DNA from: an uncultured Microbacterium sp.
GTDB lineage: Bacteria; Actinomycetota; Actinomycetes; Actinomycetales; Microbacteriaceae
DNA: 62,271 bases
Direction: 5' to 3'
NCBI GenBank assembly: GCA_947503655.1
Contig: CANNEP010000005.1
Span: forward strand, 1 to 62,271
How positions within the stretch are numbered: the stretch's first letter is position 1; the number at the start of each line of letters is the position of its first letter. The notes under the pieces were generated by a model, which saw only the letters and a list, made by a program, of their open reading frames with translations, had not been told where the DNA came from and ran no database searches. This document shows, piece by piece, positions 20,725-27,043 of the stretch. A program made the position numbers and the translations under genes.

Positions 20725-20802
20725 GTTCCGGCGCGCTGTTCCGGCGCGTGGTTCCGGCGCGTGGTTTCGGCGCGATGTTTCGGTGCGTGGTTCCGGTGCG
20801 TT
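20725..20802. repeat. 13-bp tandem repeat, six units
   Basis: Six consecutive 13-bp units fill 78 bp: GTTCCGGCGCGCT, GTTCCGGCGCGTG twice, GTTTCGGCGCGAT, GTTTCGGTGCGTG and GTTCCGGTGCGTT. Two unit junctions create the octamer TGGTTCCG (20749 and 20788). The array begins eight bases after the menF stop codon. The rest of the gap to 20884 has no recognisable feature. Confidence 0.85.
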
Positions 20803-20884
20803 ACCGAGTGTCGGAAGAGTTCTCGCGACACGCCGTGTGGGAGCACGCTGGTGACGGCGGGGCAATCGCGCGACGATACCCAAC

Positions 20885-21071
20885 GTGACTGCCGATGTGG
20901 ATCAGCTCGCGCGTGGGGCTCTCATGTCAGCGGGGCATTTCAGCAGGCAGTTCACCCAGCGCCTACCGCGAGCGCGGGGCGAGTGTGATTCCGGGCATGC
21001 TTCCGTGCATCGCGAAGCACGTGAGTAGACCGATCAGGAATCAAGAAGCGCCGGCGCAGCGACCGTCTTAA
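20885..21071 (+). pseudogene. AraC-family regulator remnant with internal deletion
   Basis: GTG 20885 opens DVDQLARGALMSAGHFSRQF, the start of the first helix-turn-helix of AraC regulators that are paired with VOC genes. From about 20958 the homology continues in another frame as SPSAYRERG, then PGMLPCIAKHVSRPIRNQEA and a stop at 21069-21071, which matches the usual C-terminal tail of the same family as I know it. The middle, including the second helix-turn-helix, is missing, so the gene is broken by a deletion near 20955-20965. The match is from memory of the family. Confidence 0.65.
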
Positions 21072-21072
21072 C

Positions 21073-21324
21073 GTGTTGCACCCCGCCACCGTGTCAGGCA
21101 CCGGCCTGACCGACGAGGAAGCCACCGTCATCGAGCAGCTCATCGCGAAGGGGAGCTACTTCTCGATCAACCTCGCCAGTGACGACCTCGACGCTGATTT
21201 CGAGCGGATTGCTGGTCTGGGCGCCGAGGTCGTGCAAGAACCCATCAACCAGGATTACGGTGTTCGTGATGCCGCATTTCGCGACCCGGCAGGTAACCTC
21301 ATCCGCATGCAGCAGAAAGGCTGA
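21073..21324 (+). pseudogene. VOC (glyoxalase-fold) protein, N-terminal half missing
   Basis: An 83-residue frame from GTG 21073 corresponds to the second half of a VOC-superfamily protein: DDLDADFERIAGLGAEVVQE, then DYGVRDAAFRDPAGNLIRM. Full members of this group have about 130-140 residues and begin with another strand module that is absent here. The frame begins one base after the AraC remnant, so both halves of an AraC-VOC pair have been trimmed. A short functional protein is possible but less likely. Confidence 0.65.
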
Positions 21325-21326
21325 TC

Positions 21327-21761
21327 ATGGCTGAAAAATCGAGTGATGTGCTGAGCGATTTCGAGAAGAAGGCTCTCAAGGAGCGTGCTGCCGAACTCAA
21401 GCGTCAGGCGCGCAACGCGGGCAAGCGCGAAGCGGGCCTGAAAGACCTCCTCGAGAAGGTCGCGGAGATGCCCCAGCCTGACCGCGGTCTGGCCGAGCAG
21501 ATCCACGCGATTGTCTCGAAACACGCTCCCGAGCTCGACCCAAAGACCTGGTACTCCTTCCCCGCCTACGCACGTGACGGCAAGGTCATGATCTTCTTCC
21601 AGCCCGCGGCCAAATTTGAGGCCCGCTACGCCACGCTGGGTTTTCAAGACAACACCAACCTCGACGACGGCACTTTTTGGGCAACCAGCTACGCCGTGAC
21701 CGAGATCACCCCCGCCGTCGAGAAGCAGATCATCGCGCTCGTCAAGAAGGCCATCAGCTAG
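21327..21761 (+). CDS. DUF1801-like (YdhG-type) protein
   Basis: Soluble protein of 144 residues, intact, with a lysine-rich helical first third (EKKALKERAAELKRQARNAG) and then a compact domain containing WYSFPAYARDGKVMIFFQPA and YATLGFQ. This fits the DUF1801 fold, of unknown function, often found beside VOC genes. It begins two bases after the VOC remnant, so it was probably the third gene of an AraC-VOC-DUF1801 group and is the only one still whole. Confidence 0.75.
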   Translation: MAEKSSDVLSDFEKKALKERAAELKRQARNAGKREAGLKDLLEKVAEMPQPDRGLAEQIHAIVSKHAPELDPKTWYSFPAYARDGKVMIFFQPAAKFEARYATLGFQDNTNLDDGTFWATSYAVTEITPAVEKQIIALVKKAIS

Positions 21762-21861
21762 CGCCCGCTGCTGCGTCCGCGTTCGGGAACCCCGCGGCCC
21801 CGCGGTTCCGCCCGCCCGCGCCGCGGTTCCGCCCCGCGCTGCGGTTCCGCCCCGCCATCTA

Positions 21862-21930
21862 CGAGACACATTTTGGTCGGCGAAACCCCACCGGGCCGCA
21901 TGTTTATCGCCGACCAGAATGTGTTTCGCG
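21862..21930. repeat. inverted pair of a recurring intergenic motif
   Basis: ACACATTTTGGTCGGCGA in the left arm pairs with TCGCCGACCAGAATGTGT in the right arm, with one mismatch and a loop of about 23 bases. The right arm with its flank (CGACCAGAATGTGTTTCGCG) recurs exactly at 34188-34208. It could act as a bidirectional terminator here, or be a REP-like element. Confidence 0.65.
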
Positions 21931-21976
21931 CCCGATAAGCGTGAGCAAACGAACGGAACGGCCGGGGCTACACGCG

Positions 21977-22061
21977 GCGGAACGGCCGGGGCTAAGCGCC
22001 TGAAGAACCTCCGCAGGCGCCGCGTGCGGAACGGCGGGGCTAAGCGCCTGCAGAACCTCCC
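21977..22061. repeat. imperfect 37-bp direct repeat
   Basis: The segment at 21977-22013, running from GCGGAACGGCCGGGGCTAAG through CGCCTGAAGAACCTCCG, recurs at 22026-22061 with a one-base deletion and two or three substitutions. A shorter copy of its first part is at 21956-21974. Confidence 0.7.
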
Positions 22062-22085
22062 GGGGCCACACGCAGGTACGCGCGG

Positions 22086-22814
22086 CTACGGCGCGACGAG
22101 GAGATCGCGGAGCGCTTGGCGTTCGTCGGGCGTAATTCCCAGATCAGCCATCGTCTTTGTGATGGCCCGCACGTTGCGCTCCACGATCGGCATGGCTTCG
22201 TTCAGGAACGTGTCGGTCTGCTCCGTGGTCCAGGTGGCCTGGCGGTCGTCGCTTGCGCCGCCGTGATGTGAGGTGCCCGCCATGGCGCGCACGCTCATCG
22301 CGTAGTCAGCAGCCACGGCCTCGGGCGGTACACCGGCGTTGGCCAGCAACAGCATCGTGATCAGTCCGGTTCGATCGCGCCCGGCGGCGCAATGCACGAG
22401 CACGCCGGGACCCGCGTCGAGCACGGCGCGCAGCGCCGCGGCGATGAGGCCGGGAAGGATGCGAATGTTGTGCTCCCAGTATGCGGGCGAATCGAGCACG
22501 GGCATGCAAAAGGTGATGAAGTCGGGATTGTCCTGATCCTCGGTGGGGTGGTTACTCACCCGCACGCCCTCCCACACCGCTTCATCAACCGCGGGGTCAG
22601 TGGCGCGGCGCCCCACCTCGACGGCGTTGCGAACATCGACGATGCTCGACAGACCCCACGCGCGGGCTTTCGTCCAGCCGTCGGTTGTCAGTAGCTCGCG
22701 ACGCGGACCCCGCACCACGCGCCCAAATTGGGTCAGCCCCGTGGGCGAATGAAGCGTCGGAAGACCACCCAAATCGCGGGCATTCGGATAGGTATCCCAG
22801 GCAACATCGCGCAT
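22086..22814 (-). CDS. tyrosine-protein phosphatase, PtpB/Y_phosphatase3 type
   Basis: Protein phosphatase of 242 residues. ARDLGGLPT at the N-terminus and the P-loop VHCAAGRDRTGL, with catalytic C142 and arginine six residues later, place it with the M. tuberculosis PtpB-like tyrosine/lipid phosphatases. SIVDVRNAVEVG earlier in the protein fits the same fold. There is no signal peptide. The natural substrate cannot be inferred. It is followed downstream by repeats and convergent with the DUF1801 gene. Confidence 0.9.
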   Translation of the reverse strand: MRDVAWDTYPNARDLGGLPTLHSPTGLTQFGRVVRGPRRELLTTDGWTKARAWGLSSIVDVRNAVEVGRRATDPAVDEAVWEGVRVSNHPTEDQDNPDFITFCMPVLDSPAYWEHNIRILPGLIAAALRAVLDAGPGVLVHCAAGRDRTGLITMLLLANAGVPPEAVAADYAMSVRAMAGTSHHGGASDDRQATWTTEQTDTFLNEAMPIVERNVRAITKTMADLGITPDERQALRDLLVAP

Positions 22815-22864
22815 ACCTGCACCCTGCCCTATACGGGTGAGAAATGCCTGTGCAATGAGCGCGG

Positions 22865-24553
22865 TTACGGCACCGAAACGAGGTTCGTCAGCCCGTGCAT
22901 ATCGGCGAGGTATTCGCGGGCGTGCGCGCGCTGTTCGTCACGTTCGTCGTCGCTCCAGCCGAGCGCCTCGGCGACGACGTCGGCCACCTCGTCGATCACC
23001 TCATCGGTGGCGCGACCAGCCATCGCAATCGACGTTCGACGCTGAATCACGTCAACGAGCCGCACGACCTGGTAGGTACGTGCCAGCCACGTGATCTCTT
23101 CGCGCGAGTATTTGTCCGTCGACGTCAGCATCGCCTCGGGTTCCGTCACCGTCGCGATGAACGCAGCCGCCGTGGTTCCGTATCGGCGCAACAACCGATC
23201 CGCGCGCACCTCCCCAACCACGGCGCCATGCCGCACGGCCCACGCCTTTTTACCCGCGTCATCCCGCGGAAAGTCGCGGGCACCACCGATGGGCATCCGC
23301 GCCGTTGTCACCATGCGCTCTTCGCCATGCAGGGCCAGCGCGTCGCGCGACACATGCTCGGCAAGGGCACGGAAGGTGGTGAGTTTGCCACCGACAACAC
23401 TCAACAGCGGAACGGAACCGAGGGCTGATTCAACGACGCGATAGTCGCGTGAGACGAATCCCGGCTCGAGATCTCCGTGCCGGGGCAACGGGCGAATGCC
23501 ACTGAAGCGGTACACGATCTGCGACCGATCGACGGTGATGGTCGGAAACACCTTGCTGACCAGCCCGAAGAAGTAGTCAACTTCGGCTTCCGTGCAACGC
23601 GTGATCTCGCGTGGATCAGCGTCCAGATCCGTGGTTCCAACCATCACCCGATCACGGAACGGGTAGATCAGCACGATGCGGCCGTCGCTGTTTTCGAAGA
23701 AGATCTCGCTCTTGCCGGTGGCTTGGAGCAGCTCCGGGTTGTCGAGAATGATGTGCGAACCCTTGGTTCCGCCCATGTACGTGGTCGCGGCCCCGAGTGC
23801 CTCATTGGTGAGGTCGGTCCACGATCCCGACACATTGATGATGGTCTTGGCCGTGATGTCGAACTCGTCGCCGGTGATCTCGTCTCGCACCGTCACGGCA
23901 TCGCCGGTAAACCCGACCGCCGAAACATAGTTGCTGGCGCGACCGCCGTTATCGATGCCGTCCCACAGAATGTCGAGCACGAGCCGTTCCGGGTCGTGAA
24001 CGGACGCGTCGTAGTAGGTCGCGGTGTACTTGATGCTCGAGGGAAAATCAGGGCGCGCTGCCAGCGACTTCTTTCGCCCATGGAACACATGGCGCGGAAC
24101 AGAGCCACCGTCGCGAGAGAAGAAGTCGTAGATGATGAGGCCGACCTTGATCAGAAACGCGCCGCGCTCTTTCGGTTTGCCGGCTTTGTGCGTCAGCAGA
24201 CGCAGCGGCGCCGACAGGAGGCCAGAGAAGGTCGAGAAGATCGGAATCACCGTGGGCAAAGGCTTAACCACGTGCGACGCGATCTTCAACAGGCCGTTGC
24301 GCTCCACCACCGATTCTTTGACGAGACGCAGTTCGCCGTTTTCGAGGTATCGCACGCCACCATGGATCATGTGACTCGAGGCGCTCGATGCTCCCGACGC
24401 ATAGTCGGCGCGTTCGACGAGCACCACATCGGCGCCTTGCAACGCCAAATCACGGAAGATGCCGACACCGTTGACACCTCCGCCGATCACGAGAAAATCT
24501 GCCGTCGGTCGAGTACGCAGCGCCTCTACGCTCGCGCGTGAAGTGGTGGCCAT
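22865..24553 (-). CDS. glpD: glycerol-3-phosphate dehydrogenase (FAD)
   Basis: Flavoenzyme of 562 residues that oxidises glycerol-3-phosphate to dihydroxyacetone phosphate and passes electrons to menaquinone at the membrane. The FAD motif FLVIGGGVNGVGIFRDLALQ (residues about 20-39), then SHMIHGGVRYLE and the mid-protein DGRIVLIYPFRDRVMVGTTD are typical. A C-terminal DAO_C domain with EEITWLARTYQVVRLVDVIQ follows. The ATG at 24553 has TAGGAT six bases upstream and no ribosome binding site. No glpF or glpK is in the window. Confidence 0.95.
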   Translation of the reverse strand: MATTSRASVEALRTRPTADFLVIGGGVNGVGIFRDLALQGADVVLVERADYASGASSASSHMIHGGVRYLENGELRLVKESVVERNGLLKIASHVVKPLPTVIPIFSTFSGLLSAPLRLLTHKAGKPKERGAFLIKVGLIIYDFFSRDGGSVPRHVFHGRKKSLAARPDFPSSIKYTATYYDASVHDPERLVLDILWDGIDNGGRASNYVSAVGFTGDAVTVRDEITGDEFDITAKTIINVSGSWTDLTNEALGAATTYMGGTKGSHIILDNPELLQATGKSEIFFENSDGRIVLIYPFRDRVMVGTTDLDADPREITRCTEAEVDYFFGLVSKVFPTITVDRSQIVYRFSGIRPLPRHGDLEPGFVSRDYRVVESALGSVPLLSVVGGKLTTFRALAEHVSRDALALHGEERMVTTARMPIGGARDFPRDDAGKKAWAVRHGAVVGEVRADRLLRRYGTTAAAFIATVTEPEAMLTSTDKYSREEITWLARTYQVVRLVDVIQRRTSIAMAGRATDEVIDEVADVVAEALGWSDDERDEQRAHAREYLADMHGLTNLVSVP

Positions 24554-24559
24554 GCCTTT

Positions 24560-24565
24560 ATCCTA
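24560..24565 (-). promoter_or_regulatory. glpD -10 element, leaderless
   Basis: TAGGAT on the minus strand, six bases before the ATG start of glpD. Confidence 0.5.
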
Positions 24566-24577
24566 CGGGGCGACGGA

Positions 24578-25450
24578 TTAGGTGGCCGCGAGTCGCTGCT
24601 TTTCTTCAGCAACATCAAATTGTGCAACCGGCCACTGTGGGTCGATGCCCGCCAAGACCTGCAAAAGCAGCTCCTGAACAGCCAATCGTGCAAACCACTT
24701 GCGATCGGCCGGAACCACGTACCAGGGGGCGACATCGGTAGCGGTGCGTTCAAAGACGGTTTGGTAAGCCTCCTGATACGCGGGCCACAGCTGCCGTTCA
24801 TCGACGTCGCCCGGGTTGTACTTCCAGTGTTTGTCCGGACGATCCAGACGTTCCATCAAACGTTCACGTTGCTCCTCGTAAGAGATGTGCAGCATCACCT
24901 TGAGAATGCGGGTTCCGGTGTCGGCGACGCGCTTCTCGAAATCGTTGATGGCGGTGTACCGGCGCTCGATCTCCTCCGGGCTTGCGAGTTCACGCACGCG
25001 GCCAACCAGAACGTCTTCGTAGTGCGACCGGTCAAAAACGCCGATCATTCCGGCGCCCGGCAATCGCCGTTCGATGCGCCAGAGAAAGTCGTGTTCGAGC
25101 TCGAGAGGTGTGGGTTTCTTGAATGAGGTGATCAGAACGCCCTGGGGGTCGACCCCGCCGACGACGTGACGCACGATGCCGCCTTTGCCCGCCGAATCCA
25201 TCGCCTGCAACACCAACAAAACTGAATCCCGCGCATCGCCACCGCGACTTGCGGCGAACAGGCGTTCCTGCAGCTCGCTGAGTTCGGCGAGACCCGACTG
25301 CAGAGCAACCTCCCCCATCTCCTTGTCGCCCCCGAAACCGGGTGTGGATCGCGGGTCGACATCGGCGAGTCGAAACCCCTCCGATACCCGCAGGGTGCTG
25401 ATCGGATTGCTGGCCCAGGCTGCTTGCGGCGCTCTCGTCATGGCGCCCAT
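24578..25450 (-). CDS. ppk2: polyphosphate kinase 2 family phosphotransferase
   Basis: PPK2-family enzyme that moves phosphate between polyphosphate and nucleotides. Counted from the inner ATG at 25441, Walker A is MDSAGKGG (81-88) and the Walker B/lid region is GVFDRSHYEDVLVGR near 134-148, with HWKYNPGDVDER further on; the length is then 287 residues. ATG 25450 adds three residues, and neither start has a clear ribosome binding site. The gene's upstream side is cut short: a mobile unit begins at 25476, only 25 bp before the start, so the original promoter may have been displaced. Confidence 0.9.
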   Translation of the reverse strand: MGAMTRAPQAAWASNPISTLRVSEGFRLADVDPRSTPGFGGDKEMGEVALQSGLAELSELQERLFAASRGGDARDSVLLVLQAMDSAGKGGIVRHVVGGVDPQGVLITSFKKPTPLELEHDFLWRIERRLPGAGMIGVFDRSHYEDVLVGRVRELASPEEIERRYTAINDFEKRVADTGTRILKVMLHISYEEQRERLMERLDRPDKHWKYNPGDVDERQLWPAYQEAYQTVFERTATDVAPWYVVPADRKWFARLAVQELLLQVLAGIDPQWPVAQFDVAEEKQRLAAT

Positions 25451-25479
25451 TCTGACACCGCGCCGCGTGCTGGGGCTAG

Positions 25480-25543
25480 GGCGTGTCTGAAAAAGCCCGG
25501 GCCCAAGCGATAGCAGCGTGGATGAGGACGGCGGCGCGGTAGA
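25480..25543 (-). repeat. left IS end, inverted copy of transposase 3' terminus
   Basis: This short segment is the reverse complement of the transposase tail at 26702-26765 with about 88 percent identity. It stops abruptly at 25543, five bases before the stop codon of the VOC gene. It retains only the end, not a transposase domain. Confidence 0.7.
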
Positions 25544-25547
25544 GGAT

Positions 25548-25886
25548 TCAGCCCGCGGTCGATTGGTCGAGTACGTAGATGGTGGTGCCGCCCGCGTCGC
25601 GGTAGGTCGCCATGAACCCGTCGGGGATCTCTGCGGGTGCTTGCAGGACTTCGAGCGCCGCCGGTCGGGCGTCATGGAACGTCTGCACGTTGTCCACCAC
25701 GAGCATCGGCCCTGCGACTGCGGTCGGATCGTTCGAGTCGAGCATGATCTGCACTTCGCTTCCGGGAAGAGTGATGGCGGCGGTGCTGTCGCCTTCGCGC
25801 CAGACCTCCTCGAATCCGAGATCGCGATAAGTCGCGAGCGTGGCGTCAAGGTCGGTGGTCGGCAAGAAGAGGAGTTCGAGCTTCAT
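25548..25886 (-). CDS. VOC (glyoxalase/dioxygenase fold) protein, mobile cargo
   Basis: VOC-superfamily protein of 112 residues from ATG 25886 (KLELLFLPTTDLDATLATYRD). It has two beta-alpha-beta modules; the second contains FMATYRDAGGTTIYVLDQ. Such proteins are metal enzymes or binders of toxic small molecules, including resistance proteins, but no substrate can be assigned. A longer frame reaches 25937 but would start inside the operator. It diverges from the TetR gene and ends five bases from the left IS end. Confidence 0.75.
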   Translation of the reverse strand: MKLELLFLPTTDLDATLATYRDLGFEEVWREGDSTAAITLPGSEVQIMLDSNDPTAVAGPMLVVDNVQTFHDARPAALEVLQAPAEIPDGFMATYRDAGGTTIYVLDQSTAG

Positions 25887-25926
25887 GGGTCCATCACTTT
25901 CGCGTCGTAGCGGCTTTTCCTCAGAG

Positions 25927-25941
25927 CATAATGGCATTATG
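25927..25941. promoter_or_regulatory. palindromic operator between VOC and TetR genes
   Basis: CATAATG-G-CATTATG is a perfect 7-bp inverted repeat with a one-base centre. It sits between the divergent VOC and TetR genes and contains a -10-like hexamer in both directions: CATTAT six bases before ATG 25947 for tetR, and CATAAT on the minus strand for VOC. It is the natural site for autoregulation by the TetR protein. Confidence 0.6.
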
Positions 25942-25946
25942 TGATT

Positions 25947-26444
25947 ATGCGCGAGTGGATTCCGATCTCAACTTCGCCGAAGGGGCGTCTGGCGCTCGCG
26001 GCGGTCAAAGAGTTCGGCGCACGCCCCTTTGGCGATGTGACGGTCGGTGAGCTCGCCGCCGCGGCCGACGTGACCACCGGAGCGATCTACCATCACTTCG
26101 GCAGCAAGCTCGGCCTGTACGCCTTCGTTCGGCGCGACGTCGAACGAAGGCTGATCGACCGCATGGAGGGCGCTGCCGAGTTCGCGAGGCAGCACGCGGT
26201 GCGTGCCGCGCTGCAGGTCGGGTTCGATTTCGCAACCGGGCAAGGATTCCTACACCTGCTCGCCCAGCCGCCTCTCGGCGCTGAAGACGATCTGCTGGTG
26301 GAAATGCTCCACCGGCTCCTTGCGCCGCGCAAGGAGCCGGTGGGTCAGGTGCTCGCGGCTGGCTGGCGGGCGGCATTGCTCGCGGTGGCTGGTGGCGTAT
26401 CCGTGAACGACGCCAGGGATGCGCTGTCGGCGCTGAACTACTAG
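25947..26444 (+). CDS. TetR-family transcriptional regulator
   Basis: Regulator of 165 residues. The N-terminal helix-turn-helix reads DVTVGELAAAADVTTGAIYHHFGSK in two overlapping parts (VGELAAAADV, then TTGAIYHHFGSK), the classic TetR signature; the C-terminal domain is helical and shorter than usual. ATG 25947 is preceded at six bases by CATTAT; a GTG at 25941 adds two residues. It probably represses itself and the divergent VOC gene through the palindrome at 25927-25941. It lies inside the mobile unit and ends where the transposase remnant begins. Confidence 0.85.
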   Translation: MREWIPISTSPKGRLALAAVKEFGARPFGDVTVGELAAAADVTTGAIYHHFGSKLGLYAFVRRDVERRLIDRMEGAAEFARQHAVRAALQVGFDFATGQGFLHLLAQPPLGAEDDLLVEMLHRLLAPRKEPVGQVLAAGWRAALLAVAGGVSVNDARDALSALNY

Positions 26445-26445
26445 G

Positions 26446-26769
26446 GCGCGGCTGACCGAGGGTGCGTCTGCGGACTACTCGTCACGCGCGATCCGCTCGC
26501 ACCTGCGCGGACGCGGCATCAAGGCTGTGACCCCGGAACCGCGCGACCAGCAGGGGCACCGCCGGAGGCGCGGCTCACACGGCGGCAGGCCCGTCGGACT
26601 CGACGTCTCCGATTATAGAAACCGCAACGTGATCGAGCGCCGCTTCTGCCATACCAAGCAATGGCGCGGCCTCGCCACCCGCTACGACAAACACGCGATC
26701 GTCTACCGCGCCGCCGTCCTCATCCATGCCGCCGTCGCCTGGGCTCGGGCTTTGTCAGACACACCCTAG
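26446..26769 (+). pseudogene. IS5-family transposase, C-terminal remnant
   Basis: About 107 codons without a start remain of a DDE transposase: SSRAIRSHLRGRGIKAVTPE, HRRRRGSHGGRP, YRNRNVIERRF with the catalytic glutamate region, then KQWRGLATRYDKHAIVYRAA and a TAG that overlaps the CTAG edge. The N-terminal two thirds, with both aspartates, are absent. The frame has no internal stop, so the loss came by deletion or replacement rather than drift. Confidence 0.75.
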
Positions 26770-27043
26770 GGGCCGGCGAGGCCCCCGCCCCGACGTTATG
26801 CAACATCGATGGGCCGAAAACCGCACGCACACCCCGAAATCGGGTGACATAACGCTTCTCCCGCGACATAACGCCGCGGCCAGCGGAGGCGCGGGGGCCG
26901 GGCGCGGGCGGCCGGACCCACGGGGCAGAGCCGGGGGCGGGGCCGGGCGGTCGGAACCACGGGGCAGGGCAGGCCGGGCCGGGCGCTGGACACCGGAACC
27001 ACGGGCGTGGGGACACCGGAACCACGGGCGTGGGGACGCCGGG
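26770..27043. other. GC-rich intergenic region with repeats
   Basis: A 274-bp gap between the mobile unit and menD. It contains GTTATG/CATAAC hexamers at about 26795, 26849 and 26866, three CGGAACCA octamers (26952, 26994, 27017) and a perfect 23-bp tandem duplication (26990-27035). No gene is visible. Confidence 0.6.
26990..27035. repeat. 23-bp tandem duplication
   Basis: Two identical 23-bp units lie head to tail; each begins ACACCGGAACCACGGGCGTG and ends GGG, and each carries one CGGAACCA octamer. The second unit ends eight bases before the menD stop codon. Confidence 0.85.

Larger units (their letters stand above)
21762..22085. other. repeat-rich convergent intergenic region
   Basis: A 324-bp gap between convergent genes. 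From left to right it holds three CGGTTCCGCC blocks (21804-21860), a long hairpin made of two inverted copies of a motif also seen at 34188 (21862-21930), and an imperfect 37-bp direct repeat (21977-22061). No coding frame here looks real. Confidence 0.7.
25476..26769. mobile_element. non-autonomous IS5-type unit carrying VOC and TetR genes
   Basis: The unit is bounded by CTAG at both outer edges (25476-25479 and 26766-26769), the 4-bp target pattern expected of IS5-family elements. Just inside are inverted ends GGCGTGTCTGA (25480-25490) and TCAGACACACC (26755-26765). The inverted similarity extends inward for about 68 bp with roughly eight mismatches, all of it matching the 3' end of a transposase gene. 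Between the ends lie a VOC gene and a TetR gene instead of an intact transposase. It looks like two diverged IS ends that have moved cargo as one unit. Confidence 0.7.

Noticed and set aside
26445..26769. An intact small transposase gene
   Set aside because: The frame has no suitable start and lacks the two N-terminal catalytic aspartates; it is a C-terminal remnant.
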